From Myxococcus llanfairpwllgwyngyllgogerychwyrndrobwllllantysiliogogogochensis (GTDB lineage: Bacteria; Myxococcota; Myxococcia; Myxococcales; Myxococcaceae), in assembly GCF_006636215.1 (NCBI RefSeq), contig NZ_VIFM01000028.1, positions 1-64,000 on the forward strand: a stretch of DNA of 64,000 bases, written 5' to 3'. How positions within the stretch are numbered: position 1 is the first letter of the stretch; each line of letters opens with the position of its first letter. The translations under genes were made by a program, and so were the position numbers. A model generated the notes under the pieces. It had not been told where the DNA came from. It worked only from the letters and a program-made list of their open reading frames with translations, and did no database searches. Positions 53,907 to 64,000 of the stretch are shown here, piece after piece.

Positions 53907-54395
53907 CTAGCCCATCGCCGCGGACACCGACACCTGGGGCAACCCAGAGCCGATGCACTCGTCGATGATGCGGACCAGGTCCTCGTAGCGGACCTTGTCT
54001 TCGGGCTGAAGGGTGATGGCTGTCTGGTCCGGAAGCTGCGCCTTCAACTCCTTGAAGCGCGCCACCAGCTTGGACAGGTCCGTCTTGCCCTTGCCGTCCT
54101 TGGTGAGGGGGATGGGGTCGAACGTGCTCTGGTCCGCCGACAGCCGAAGCTCCGACGGGGTGATGAGCAGCGTCAGTTGAACCGTCTTGGTCTCCGTCGG
54201 CGGCTGCTCCTCCTCCGTGGAGGGACCTCCCGCCTGGGAAACTTGAAGTCGGCCAATCTGAGTCCAGACCGCCGTCATGATGAGGAAGCTGATGGTCACT
54301 GCCATCAGGTCGATGAATGCGGTCAGGTTGATGGCGGTATCGAGCGGCTTCTTGCCACCCTTACCACCTTGCCCTGTGTCCATTCCGCCGGCCAT
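53907..54395 (-). CDS. aglQ: TolR/ExbD-like protein, putative AglQ
   Basis: A 162-aa TolR homologue. It has one membrane segment (about 24-46) with the proton-site Asp29 in TAFIDLMAVTISFLIM. From memory, AglQ of M. xanthus has its essential Asp at 28, which differs by one residue from my count. The periplasmic part is about 70-160 (PSELRLSADQSTFDP, PQVSVSA). Two Gly-rich patches precede the helix. It starts 130 bp after aglR and ends 24 bp before aglS. Together with the neighbours it forms a proton-driven stator. Confidence 0.7.
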   Translation of the reverse strand: MAGGMDTGQGGKGGKKPLDTAINLTAFIDLMAVTISFLIMTAVWTQIGRLQVSQAGGPSTEEEQPPTETKTVQLTLLITPSELRLSADQSTFDPIPLTKDGKGKTDLSKLVARFKELKAQLPDQTAITLQPEDKVRYEDLVRIIDECIGSGLPQVSVSAAMG

Positions 54396-54525
54396 GGCGT
54401 TCTCCTCCTACGGCCCCGCGCGGTGAAGCGCGGCAAGAGACTGAAAGGGGCGCGCCGTTGTCCCCACGCTATGTGGGGGACAGGACAGCGCGCCCGGGTT
54501 CCGGGTTCCCTCCAGGGAGCCCGAC

Positions 54526-55266
54526 TCAGTCGTCGTGGTGGTCCCGAGCGGCGGGGACGTTCAGGTTCTTGAACTTGTCCTTGTTCGCCACGATGAGGTT
54601 CAGCACGGAGACGCTGGTCTCGTTGATGTCGTTCACCAGCGACTGGGTGCGGCCCATCAGCACGGAGAAGGCGATGAGGCACGGAATGGCCGTCACCAGC
54701 CCGAAGCCCGTGCAGTTCATGGCTTCGGAAATACCGTTGGCGAGAATGGTCGCCTTGTCGGCCGGGTTCACGTTCGCCACGGCCTCGAAGCAGGAGATGA
54801 GACCCGACACGGTGCCGAGCAGACCGGCGAGCATGGCCGCGTTGCCGAGCATCGCCAGGTAGCCGCTGCGGGCCTCCAGGCGGGGCGTCTCACGCAGGGT
54901 GGCCTCGTCCAGCGCCGCCTGCACTTCGTCCTGGCCCTTGGGGACGTTCATCAGGCCGGCCTTGATGACGCTCGTCAGCGGCGTCGACTTCTGGCCCGCC
55001 ACGTAGTTGATGGCCTTGTCCAGGTCACCCGCGTAGATGTGCTTCTTGAGTCCACGGAGGAAGGCTTCCTTGTTGATGGACGCCTTGCCGAAGAGAATGA
55101 TCGTGCGCTCGACCATGATGGACAGGGCCACCACGAGACAAGCGGCGATGGGATACATACCCCACTGACCGGCCTCCCAGCGCCTGGCGACCTCTTCGAA
55201 GAAGCCCCGCTCGGGACCACCAGCGTTCGCGAGCACGGCCAGATTCGTCAAAAACCCCAGGTTCAT
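54526..55266 (-). CDS. aglR: TolQ/ExbB/MotA-like protein, putative AglR
   Basis: A 246-aa membrane protein with three segments at about 35-57, 135-160 and 175-200, the TolQ topology. The conserved third-helix stretch TGFGLVTAIPCLIAFSVL and the second-helix AMLGNAAMLAGLLGTVSGLI are intact. The ATG at 55266 has SD GGAGG, while the longer open frame upstream has no similarity. First gene of the operon with aglQ and aglS. A strong sigma70 promoter lies about 120 bp upstream. Role: stator for gliding in M. xanthus. Other TolQR systems exist, so the name is an inference. Confidence 0.72.
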   Translation of the reverse strand: MNLGFLTNLAVLANAGGPERGFFEEVARRWEAGQWGMYPIAACLVVALSIMVERTIILFGKASINKEAFLRGLKKHIYAGDLDKAINYVAGQKSTPLTSVIKAGLMNVPKGQDEVQAALDEATLRETPRLEARSGYLAMLGNAAMLAGLLGTVSGLISCFEAVANVNPADKATILANGISEAMNCTGFGLVTAIPCLIAFSVLMGRTQSLVNDINETSVSVLNLIVANKDKFKNLNVPAARDHHDD

Positions 55267-55387
55267 CGCGTCTTGCCTCCACGGCGGCTTGGCCCGGCGC
55301 TCCGGACCTTCCAGAACCTGTCGCCCCCCCGGGCGTGCGCCCCAGATGTATGGGCGGCAGGAATGGATGTTGAAAACGGTGGTGCCG

Positions 55388-55416
55388 ACTTTAGGAATGG
55401 CTGTCTGGGGTGTCAA
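55388..55416 (-). promoter_or_regulatory. Sigma70 promoter of the aglRQS-like operon
   Basis: On the minus strand TTGACA (55411-55416), a 17-bp spacer and TAAAGT (55388-55393) form a near-consensus promoter. It lies about 120 bp upstream of aglR within the 322-bp divergent gap (55267-55588). The plus-strand half of that gap has no clear promoter for the MshEN gene, only a weak TGCTAAT near 55575. Confidence 0.7.
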
Positions 55417-55588
55417 GGCAGGGGCCCTGGCGTTAAGTGCTGAAATCTCACAGGAATTTTGCGCTGGAGTACCCCTTGCCAGCATGGACTCCAGGCAGCA
55501 GTACGGGCCTTTTGGGGGGCTTCCCAAGAAGGGGGCGTTGTGTCAGCGCGCGCTTCCGAGCCCAGGGAACGCATGCTAATGCCGGCGC

Positions 55589-56467
55589 ATGGCGAGGAAG
55601 CGCATCGGCGAGCTGCTGCTGGAGCAGCGGGCGATCAGCGTCGCCCAGCTCGAGGCGGGGCTCGCGGCCCACCGGAAGTCAGGGCAGCGGTTGGGGGCGA
55701 CACTCATCGCCCAGGGAGCGATCACCGAGGCGACGCTTTCGAGCGCGCTGAGTCAGGCGCTCGGGATGCCGCAGGTGGACCTGGCGGCGGTGACTCCGGA
55801 GTGGGCGGCGGTGCACATGCTGCGCCCCCGCTTCTGCGAGCAGCACGACCTGTTCCCCATCGCACTGGAGAGCGTGGGCGGGCGGCGGCAGCTCGTCGTC
55901 GCGATGAGTGATCCACTCAACGTACCGGCGGTGGAGGAGATCGAGTTCACCACCGGACTCAAGGTGAGCGTGCGCGTGGCGGCGCTGTCCGCCGTGCGGG
56001 GCGCCATCCTGCGCTACTACCACAAGGTCCCCGTGGCTCCGGCGAGTGGCACGGCCGCGAAGCCCGCGCCGTCCGCACGCGCGCGCCCCATCGCCGCGCC
56101 CGCGGTGAAGCCCGCTGCATCGGCCCCGCCGCCTGGCGAGGACGAGGATGAGGTCATCGTCGGCGAGGAGCTGCCGCCCGGTGAGACGACCCAGCGCACC
56201 TCGCTCGCGGAGTTGATCCGCACGCGGGAGGAGCAGCGCAAGCAGAAGCGCGAGCAGGCCGCGGCGAAGCCCAAGCCCGCGTCGGGTGGCGGGGTGCTCG
56301 ACGACCTGGACTACCTCTTCGGGCAGGCCCGCGAGGACCCGGACCGCGTGGAGGAGCTGGAGCGCAAGTTCTGGGCGCTGATGCGCATCATGGCGCGCAA
56401 GGGGCTGCTGTCGAACGAGGAGTTCAGCCGCGAGCTGGACGACGAGGGCGAGGACAAGGGCGGCTGA
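55589..56467 (+). CDS. Stand-alone MshEN/GspE_N domain protein
   Basis: A 292-aa soluble protein. The N-terminus has two copies of the MshEN-type motif, one as [21 protein letters not shown] (about 4-24) and one as [32 protein letters not shown] (about 33-64), as in the c-di-GMP-binding N-terminal domains of type II/IV assembly ATPases. Here it is not attached to an ATPase. A GspE_N-like region ends near 145. A charged, Pro/Lys-rich linker and a coiled C-terminus (about 225-290) follow. Divergent from aglR. It is a candidate sensor that links c-di-GMP to motility or secretion. Confidence 0.72.
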   Translation: MARKRIGELLLEQRAISVAQLEAGLAAHRKSGQRLGATLIAQGAITEATLSSALSQALGMPQVDLAAVTPEWAAVHMLRPRFCEQHDLFPIALESVGGRRQLVVAMSDPLNVPAVEEIEFTTGLKVSVRVAALSAVRGAILRYYHKVPVAPASGTAAKPAPSARARPIAAPAVKPAASAPPPGEDEDEVIVGEELPPGETTQRTSLAELIRTREEQRKQKREQAAAKPKPASGGGVLDDLDYLFGQAREDPDRVEELERKFWALMRIMARKGLLSNEEFSRELDDEGEDKGG

Positions 56468-56639
56468 ACCGCGCCGCTCGTGCCCTGGGTGCTGGCGTGA
56501 CACGGCGGGCTCGGTCGTCCGCCGGCTCGCCTGGGGTATTCGGGGACGTGGGTGTCGTGGGCTGAAACCGACTTCGGGGCTGGCGCGTAAGGGAGGGAGA
56601 ACCCCCGCGCGGCGGGCGTGTCCGGAGAGGCTCCAGCCC

Positions 56640-57806
<1,167 letters not shown>

Positions 57807-57977
57807 GAAACAGGGGCCCCGGCCGAGTGATACAAGTCTCGTATCCCGGGGAAAGCGCGGGGAGGGGCCCGGCTCGCGACACCGAGTCGGGGCGACAGGC
57901 GTGTCTCCGAGGCACTCCGCGCACGGGGTGATGCTGACTCAAGGCAGGTGATGTGGGAGTGCGGCTATGCTGCGCGG

Positions 57978-60900
57978 ATGATCTGCCCAGTCTGCGCGCG
58001 GTTCCGCGACAAGGCATCGGGGGGCGAGTGTCCGGAGTGTGGAGCCACCCTCCAGCCCGTCACCGAGCCGCACTTCGATGCACTCGTCAAGAAGGCCCTC
58101 TGGCGACGCATCCAGGACTGGCGTAGCGATGCGCTCCTCGATGAGGCGACGGCGCTCCGACTGGAGCAGTCGCTCGACGCGATGGCGACGCCCTTCGATG
58201 CACCCTCTTCCGCGGCCGTTGTCGCCGTGGGAGTGCAGGCCGTCGGACACGACACCGTCGTGGCGGAGGCGCAACCACTGGACTCCGCCGCGCGCGTGGA
58301 GGCATGGGCGGATGGCGTCGCCGCATCGGCGCAACGCGCGGGAGGCTGGAGCTTCTTCGGCTGGGGCGCGGCGCTCGCGCGCTCGTTGGATGAGGCCGCG
58401 AAGGAGGAGCGAGCGCAGGCGGCGCGGGGGCCGCGAGGAGACAGGGACGCGAGCGAGGACGACCTCGGCTCGGCGCTGGGCTCCGGACAGTCCCTCTTCG
58501 CCCGGGACGCCTCGGGTGCGCTCGGTGGCGGACTGGAAGCCGTCGTCGCGCTCGACGCGCAATCGGAGAACACGCCCCGGCTGAACGATTTCATCTGGTG
58601 GTTCCTCGGCGCGGTGCTGGTGCTCGGCGGCTCGCTCATGGGCGTCCGCGAGGCGTGGCGGGCGCTGGGTGGCGTGCCTCGACAGCTCCTGGTGACGGGT
58701 GCGTTGTGGGGTTACCACGCGGGCTTCATCGGGCTCGGCGTGTTCCTGTCGCGGCGCTCGATGCCCGTGGGCCGCGTCCTGTCGGGCATCGGTCTGGCGT
58801 TGCTCCCCGTGGCGTTCATCGCGCTGTCCTCGCTGGTGGCGCTGTCACCGCTCCTGGGCCTTCCCGTCGCGCTCGGGGTCGCCGCGCTGGGGATGGTGCC
58901 GTTGAGGTCCGCGGGGAGGCTGTTGCATGGCACGTCCGCGACCGCGCTCGCGGTGGCCCTGTTCCCCTCGCTGCTCGCGGGCCTGCCGCTGATGGGGCTC
59001 GACGAGGCACCGTGGCTGCGTGTGCTCTGCGCTTCCGCGGGCGTGGTGGCGCTCGGGGCCACGCTGTGGCGTTCGCGAAAGGAGACGTCCGCGAACACGC
59101 TGCTCGTCAGCGCGAGCGCGGCGCTCTATGGCGCGCTCTGGCTCGCGGTCTTCGCCGTGTCGAGCGGGCCCTCGGGGTTCGATGACCTGCAGCCGGGCGG
59201 CGCGTTGTTCGCGGGGATGACGCTCTGGGCGCAGGCCATCGCCACGGTCATCGCGGTGGCGGCGACCACGCACTTCGCGCGCGAGGCCCTGCCCCGTGCG
59301 AGCGCGGTACTGGAGACTGTGGCGCACGCGGTGTTGGCCGCGGGCGCGCTCGCGGGAGCCATCACCGCGTTCTCCGTGGGGACCGGTGAAGACCTCCAGG
59401 TCGATGGTGCTTCGGCGCTCGCGCCGGTACTCGCCGCCGGGGTCTTCTTCCTGCTGGAGTCGCGGCGTCGGGCCCTGGTGCATCCTGGGGTCATGGCCAC
59501 GCTCCTCGCGGGAGCGCTGCTCGCGCGGACCCTGGCTCCAGGAGAGCCGGGCTGGTGGGTGTTCGGAGGCGCGGCGGCTGCAGCGGCGCTGATGCTCTCG
59601 GCGCGACGAAGCCAGTCCTCGATGCTGAGCATCCGGCTGCTGACGTGGAGCATCGTCAGCACGCTGGTGTCGCTGCCGCTCGTGTCCTGGATGGAGGGCG
59701 AGGGCGAAAGCTCACCGTGGCCCCGAGTCTTCACGGGCCTGGTCATCGCCGTGGCCGCGCACCTGGCGGGAGGTTGGCGCTGGCGGGGGCTGCACTACCT
59801 GGGCGGAGCCGCCGCGCTGTTCGGCGCACTGGCCTTCGTCGATGGAACCTCGTGGCTCTCGGGTGACTGGAGTCGCCTCGCGGTCTTCGCGCTCGTGAGC
59901 GCGCTGTACGGTGTCGCGGGGCTCGTGCAGTACGCGTGGGCCCAGCCGTCGTCGCCCCATGATGCGCTGTTGCCACTGGACGACGTGTCGCTGGTGATGG
60001 CCTCGGCGGGAGTGTTCCTCGCCATCGGCGTCGCGCCCGTGCCGCCGGACCTGCTGATGTCCGTCGCCGCGTTGCCGGGCGGGGTGCTCATCGCGCTTCC
60101 CACGGCGCTGGTCTCGCTGGAGTTGTTGCTGAGAGCGCGCCGTGACGGCACCCGCATCGTGAGCATCATCGCGGCCACGGGCGTGGCGCTCGTCGTGTCC
60201 CAGGTGCTGGGCACCGTCTTCGACTTCGCATCGGCGCGTTCCGCGCTGGGCTCGGCGGCCGTGGCATTCGGCTTCGCGCTCTTCGCGACGCTGCGCCCGC
60301 GTCCACCTGTCGTCGACCCGGCGGCGGCTCCTGGCGCGCTTCGCGACTTCTGGGGTCGGGGGGTGTTCGCCCTCGTCCGGTTGCCGCTCGGTGCTCGCGG
60401 GCTTTCGCTCTACACGGATGGCTTCGCCACGGCCGCGCTGGTGCAGGCCATCATCGCGACCGTCACCCTGGTCCAGTGGCTCCCCTTCCCCGCCGATGCC
60501 GAGCGCGGCACGTGCCTGCTCGCGGGCGGACTGCTCATCCTGACCGCGCTCCTGGCGTTCGGGTCGCGCGGCTTCAAGGACTGGGAGTTGCGAGGCTCGG
60601 TGGTGACGCTCGCGGCGATGGGCGGGTTCATCGCGCTGACGGCCATCATCAATCGCGCGGGCCATCCCTTGCCACCGGATGTCGTGGCGCGGCGGCTTCC
60701 GCTCATCGGCATCGCGGTCTGGGGCATCGCACTGGCGACGAGGCGCTTCGGCCCGTGGCTGGCGAAGCGGCTGGAGCGACCCTCGCACGGCCCGCTGTAC
60801 CACGCGGTGCCCCACGTGGGCGTGGCGGCGCTGGCGCTCGTGCTCTTGAAGGGCGCGGTCCTGGTCGGCCTGCCGTCCGCGTCACACGCGCTGGGAATCA

Positions 60901-62999
60901 CGCCTCCGCTGCTGGTGCTCGGCGCGACGGTGCTGGTGCTGCTGCTCGCGACCTCGTTCCGCGCGGTGTTGCTCGCGAACCTGGGGTTGTACCTGGGGCT
61001 GGCTGGTGCCGCGCTCTGGGCCGCGAGACAGTCGCTGCTCGGGCCTTCGCTCGTCGCGCTGGCGCCGCCCGATGGCGAGTGGGTGCGCGTGGGCGCCGAG
61101 GGCTACCACTGGCTCACGGAAGCGGCGTGGCTCGCGCCCGGCGACAGCGTGTTCCTCCTGTGGCAGCGAGCCTTCGCGGGCATCGCCGCCGCGGGGCTCG
61201 TCTATGCCGTCGCATCGGTCCGGGGTCTGCCCGAGCAGTTCCGGCACCTGCTGCACCGTCGCTCCGTCACGGCGGTGTGGCTGGTGGGGCTCGCGGCGCT
61301 CTTCCAGCCCGGGCTCACCGCGGCGGGCCTCGTCTGCGCGACGGGGGTGGTGTTGTTCGTCGGTGGAGCCCGAGCGCAGGGGCGCGGCGTGCTGGGCGCG
61401 AGCATCCTCCTCTTGGTGCATGCGTTGGCGCACCGGGTGGATATCTTCGAGGTATGGCCGGGCCCCGTGCTCGCGCTGGTGGGACTCGCGGTGGTGACAG
61501 TGGGCCCGTGGATTGCGCACAAGCGCGGCCTGTCCGAGGGCGCGACGCGCGTCCGCATCCAGCAGGCGATGGCCGTCTATCTCAGCACCGCGATGGTGTA
61601 CGCGCTGGCGGTGAACGGCACCACGTCGTCGACGCTCGCGGCGCTCAACCTGCTCGGGGAGATGTTCATTGGACTGAGTGGCAACTGGATGGTGTCGCCG
61701 GCCTTCCCGATGACGCTGTGGCTCATCGCCGCCTCGCTGCTGGTGGCGGCGTTCCGGTGGAAGGGCGCGTTCGCGTCGCTCATGGCGTCAGCCGGCACCT
61801 GGGTGGCGGGCAGCGCGGTGCTGGCTTCGTTCATGGCCGGGTTCACGATTCGCGCGAGCCTCAACGGCCCCTGGCTGCGCTATGGGGACCTCTTCATCGT
61901 CCACGGCGCGGTGCTGGCCCTGGCGTCCGCGGGGGCCGTGGTGGCCCTGCAGACCGCGCAGCGGTGGACGCGAGCGCGCCGGGCGGACGTCGCGGTGGGG
62001 ATGACGTGGGGGCGGGACGCGTGGCTCGTGGCGACGGGGGTGATGCTCGCCGCGCTGGCGGTAAGCGGCAATGCTCCTCAGGAGTCGCTGACGACGGCCA
62101 TCGCGGCCATCGGGCTGGCGGTGCTGGTGGCGCTGCACTGCGCCTGGGTGGAGCACACCGGGCGGCACGTGTACTTCGTGCAGCTCGCGGTGGTGGGCGT
62201 CTACGCGCTGGTGCGCAGCCTGTATGCACCGGGCCTGCGGGCCGAGCATGACGCCCTCTTCGCGCTGGCACTGGGCTTCACGCTCGTCGGGGTGACGGTG
62301 ATGGCGCGACGGGCGGGAGTGCGCCCGGTGGAGGCGGCGACCCGGCGCTTCGCGGCGCTGCTGCCCATTGGAATGGCGTTCGTGCTGCCGGGCGAGGCGA
62401 CGCAGGAGGCGGCGTTGCTCGCGGGTGGCTCGGGGCTCCTGTACGCGGCGCTGGGGGCGGTGGAGCGCAGCCGGATGTTCGGCGCCTTCGCGGCGGCGGC
62501 GTGCAACCTGGCGCTGCTCATCGCCGCGCTGGCCTTCGGGCTGGAGGGGCTGGAAATCTATCTGGCGCCGCTGGGCTTGTTGCTGCTGATGCTGGGACAG
62601 CTCTTCACGGGGAGCCTGCCGCACGCGGCGCGCAACACGGTGCGGATTCTGGGAGGCCTGCTGCTGTACGTGCCCGCGGCGGCGAAGCTGGCGATGCGGG
62701 TGGGCGAGTCACCGGACGGCACGTATGCGCTCATCTTCGGCGGCGTCTGCCTGCTGGGCGTCGCGGTGGGGATGGCGTTGCAGATTCGCGCGTACCTCGC
62801 GCTGGGCACGCTGTTCCTCACGCTGGACGTGGTGGCCAACCTGCTCGACGCGGGCCTGAGGGACCACCGCATCGGCTTCCTGGTGATGACGCTCACCGGC
62901 CTCACCGTCATCGGCGGGCGCGTCCTGACGACCCTGAAGCGCCAGGAATGGGACCTGCTCATGCGAAGGGTGCGCGTGCAGCTCCGGGGATGGGACTGA
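57978..62999 (+). CDS. 1673-aa polytopic membrane protein with N-terminal zinc ribbon
   Basis: A very large membrane protein of unknown function, probably related to DUF2339-like or similar multi-pass proteins, but I cannot name the family. The first 25 residues hold a zinc ribbon (CPVC...CPEC). A hydrophilic stretch to about residue 190 follows, then dozens of hydrophobic segments (40 or more) without obvious soluble domains, up to residue 1665. The ATG at 57978 begins the ribbon and is preferred over the GTG at 57948, which has an AGG-type SD. No catalytic motif was found. Convergent with the last kinase. Confidence 0.78.
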   Translation: MICPVCARFRDKASGGECPECGATLQPVTEPHFDALVKKALWRRIQDWRSDALLDEATALRLEQSLDAMATPFDAPSSAAVVAVGVQAVGHDTVVAEAQPLDSAARVEAWADGVAASAQRAGGWSFFGWGAALARSLDEAAKEERAQAARGPRGDRDASEDDLGSALGSGQSLFARDASGALGGGLEAVVALDAQSENTPRLNDFIWWFLGAVLVLGGSLMGVREAWRALGGVPRQLLVTGALWGYHAGFIGLGVFLSRRSMPVGRVLSGIGLALLPVAFIALSSLVALSPLLGLPVALGVAALGMVPLRSAGRLLHGTSATALAVALFPSLLAGLPLMGLDEAPWLRVLCASAGVVALGATLWRSRKETSANTLLVSASAALYGALWLAVFAVSSGPSGFDDLQPGGALFAGMTLWAQAIATVIAVAATTHFAREALPRASAVLETVAHAVLAAGALAGAITAFSVGTGEDLQVDGASALAPVLAAGVFFLLESRRRALVHPGVMATLLAGALLARTLAPGEPGWWVFGGAAAAAALMLSARRSQSSMLSIRLLTWSIVSTLVSLPLVSWMEGEGESSPWPRVFTGLVIAVAAHLAGGWRWRGLHYLGGAAALFGALAFVDGTSWLSGDWSRLAVFALVSALYGVAGLVQYAWAQPSSPHDALLPLDDVSLVMASAGVFLAIGVAPVPPDLLMSVAALPGGVLIALPTALVSLELLLRARRDGTRIVSIIAATGVALVVSQVLGTVFDFASARSALGSAAVAFGFALFATLRPRPPVVDPAAAPGALRDFWGRGVFALVRLPLGARGLSLYTDGFATAALVQAIIATVTLVQWLPFPADAERGTCLLAGGLLILTALLAFGSRGFKDWELRGSVVTLAAMGGFIALTAIINRAGHPLPPDVVARRLPLIGIAVWGIALATRRFGPWLAKRLERPSHGPLYHAVPHVGVAALALVLLKGAVLVGLPSASHALGITPPLLVLGATVLVLLLATSFRAVLLANLGLYLGLAGAALWAARQSLLGPSLVALAPPDGEWVRVGAEGYHWLTEAAWLAPGDSVFLLWQRAFAGIAAAGLVYAVASVRGLPEQFRHLLHRRSVTAVWLVGLAALFQPGLTAAGLVCATGVVLFVGGARAQGRGVLGASILLLVHALAHRVDIFEVWPGPVLALVGLAVVTVGPWIAHKRGLSEGATRVRIQQAMAVYLSTAMVYALAVNGTTSSTLAALNLLGEMFIGLSGNWMVSPAFPMTLWLIAASLLVAAFRWKGAFASLMASAGTWVAGSAVLASFMAGFTIRASLNGPWLRYGDLFIVHGAVLALASAGAVVALQTAQRWTRARRADVAVGMTWGRDAWLVATGVMLAALAVSGNAPQESLTTAIAAIGLAVLVALHCAWVEHTGRHVYFVQLAVVGVYALVRSLYAPGLRAEHDALFALALGFTLVGVTVMARRAGVRPVEAATRRFAALLPIGMAFVLPGEATQEAALLAGGSGLLYAALGAVERSRMFGAFAAAACNLALLIAALAFGLEGLEIYLAPLGLLLLMLGQLFTGSLPHAARNTVRILGGLLLYVPAAAKLAMRVGESPDGTYALIFGGVCLLGVAVGMALQIRAYLALGTLFLTLDVVANLLDAGLRDHRIGFLVMTLTGLTVIGGRVLTTLKRQEWDLLMRRVRVQLRGWD

Positions 63000-63010
63000 C
63001 CGGATGCCTC

Positions 63011-63036
63011 GCCGCTGTCAGTCCACCGACAGCGGC
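63011..63036. terminator. Convergent-gene hairpin
   Basis: GCCGCTGTC (63011-63019) and GACAGCGGC (63028-63036) form a perfect 9-bp stem with an 8-base loop, 11 bp after the stop of the large membrane protein. It includes the stop codon of the opposing kinase. No T-run. Confidence 0.42.
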
Positions 63037-64000
63037 AGTCGCACGGAGAAGGTGGTGCCCGCGCCCACGGTGCTCGTCACCGTGAGTCGGCCGCCGTGGT
63101 TCTCCACGATGCCCTGGCAGATGGAGAGCCCCAGGCCCGTGCCCTTGCCCTCCGGCTTCGTGGTGAAGAAGGGCTCGAAGATGCGCTGGAGGTGCTTGGG
63201 GTCGATTCCCGTCCCCGAGTCCCTCACCGACACCACCGCCTCCTGACCCTCGCGCCGCGTCGTCAGGAACACCGCGCCGCCCGGCTGCATCGCATGGCAC
63301 GCGTTGGTGATGAGGTTGACGAACACCTGCACCAGGTTGGCGCGCACGGCCGACAGCGGCGGTAGCTCCGTGTACTCCCGGTGCACGCTGACGCACGCCT
63401 GCGCCACCACGTGCTCACAGAAGCCCACCGCCATGTCCACCACGGCGTTGAGCTGTACCCGCTCTGGCCTGTCCTGCGCCGGCCGCGCGTAGCTGACCAA
63501 ATCCCTGGTGAAGCGAAGGATGCGGTGGCTGCTCTCCAGAATCTTCCGCAGCTTCTCCTGGTCCGCGGGATTCGCCCCCGGCGTCGTCCGCGAGCGCTGG
63601 AGCAGCGCGTCCGCGTACGTGGCCACCGCCGTCATCGGGTTGTTGATTTCATGCACCACGCTGGCCGCGAGCTGACCGATGGACGCGAGCTTCTCCGCGT
63701 GGATGATGCGCTTCTCCAGCTCCTTCACCACCGTGATGTCCTGGCCGATGGCGATGACGCCGTCCACCTCGCCATGGTGCGCAAGCCTCGAGGACGTGGC
63801 GAACGACACCCGCACCTCGTTGCCGTCGCGCGACAACAGCCGCGTCTCGAAGCTGTTCACCGACTCACCGCGAAGCGCGGCGGCGATGACCTGGGACAGC
63901 CGCAGGTGCTCGTTCTCCGGCACCAGCCAGAAGAGGTCCTTGCCCAGCACGTCTTCCTTCCGGAAGCCCGTCAGCGCGCTGAGCGCCTGGTTGAACACCA
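63018..64000 (-). CDS. PAS histidine kinase, N-terminus beyond the window
   Basis: At least 326 residues of a histidine kinase truncated by the window edge. A PAS domain (FNQALSALTGFRKEDVLGKDLFWLVPENEHLR to IAIGQDITVVKE) is followed by HisKA with the acceptor His in VVHEINNPMTAVATYADALL. The HATPase domain has the N box NLITNACHAM, the G1 box DSGTGIDP, the F box FFTTKPEGKG and the G2 box GLGLSICQGIV. No receiver follows. The upstream part, which may carry more sensor domains or membrane segments, is not visible. Related in style to the kinase at 47160. Confidence 0.9.
   Translation of the reverse strand, partial: VFNQALSALTGFRKEDVLGKDLFWLVPENEHLRLSQVIAAALRGESVNSFETRLLSRDGNEVRVSFATSSRLAHHGEVDGVIAIGQDITVVKELEKRIIHAEKLASIGQLAASVVHEINNPMTAVATYADALLQRSRTTPGANPADQEKLRKILESSHRILRFTRDLVSYARPAQDRPERVQLNAVVDMAVGFCEHVVAQACVSVHREYTELPPLSAVRANLVQVFVNLITNACHAMQPGGAVFLTTRREGQEAVVSVRDSGTGIDPKHLQRIFEPFFTTKPEGKGTGLGLSICQGIVENHGGRLTVTSTVGAGTTFSVRLPLSVD

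Overview
The window reads as chromosomal DNA of a myxobacterium, most likely Myxococcaceae. It is very GC-rich with GC-biased third codon positions and densely packed genes. Other pointers are many lipoproteins with 'DAG'-type linkers, MASE1 histidine kinases, a protein resembling the Myxococcus paralogous family TIGR02265/DUF2378, and a TolQ-TolR-TolR operon that looks like the AglRQS gliding motor. I see no rRNA, tRNA, CRISPR array, phage gene, transposase or replication origin.

Layout. 1-8.7 kb holds a MASE1/GAF histidine kinase, a small zinc protease-like protein, an M1 aminopeptidase, a CitE-like (DUF6986) protein and two envelope proteins. 8.9-13.4 kb is a tightly coupled set: a zinc-ribbon/MORN membrane protein followed by an M16 pair with one dead and one active subunit. 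13.4-18 kb holds a DUF2804 protein, a NatAB-type ABC exporter and a TAP-like hydrolase lipoprotein. 18.1-22.9 kb holds a LEA14-like lipoprotein, PanD, an EcsC-family protein, a MarR regulator and a Cys-type sulfatase.

23.1-34.9 kb is the most interesting part. Four lipoproteins (23955-27321) share a domain I do not recognise as a named family. It has an HACxH motif, an HxxY motif, an LS motif and a Cys at nearly constant spacing. One copy also carries a MopE-like putative metal-binding tail. About 4 kb further on lies a TonB-dependent receptor with an unusual N-terminal TonB C-terminal-like domain and a His-rich plug. It is followed by a 78-aa ORF and a Tat lipoprotein joined by ATGA overlaps at both junctions, and it is divergent from another His-containing lipoprotein. 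Three AT-rich TGCAAC-N3-RTTAC sites lie upstream of the first lipoprotein set, the second set, and between the receptor and its divergent partner. A -10-like hexamer follows each at the same distance. I infer one regulon for capture of a scarce metal (copper or zinc) or metal complex. A WD40 protein, a Crp-type regulator and a sterol-desaturase-like protein sit between the two halves.

34.9-44.7 kb is housekeeping and regulation: thioredoxin, FKBP, an outer-membrane beta-barrel protein, NadE, a Lon-N-like protein, TetR/serine hydrolase and AraC/quinone reductase divergent pairs. 44.8-52.4 kb holds a secreted discoidin/PKD/esterase protein, a hybrid MASE1 kinase, a membrane protein with three 69-bp tandem repeats and a glycolipid-binding-type protein. 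52.5-56.5 kb holds a phosphatase and the putative aglRQS operon (good sigma70 promoter and intrinsic terminator), divergent from a stand-alone MshEN-type candidate c-di-GMP sensor. The window ends with a lipoprotein MsrB-MsrA fusion, a 1673-aa polytopic protein and a truncated PAS histidine kinase.
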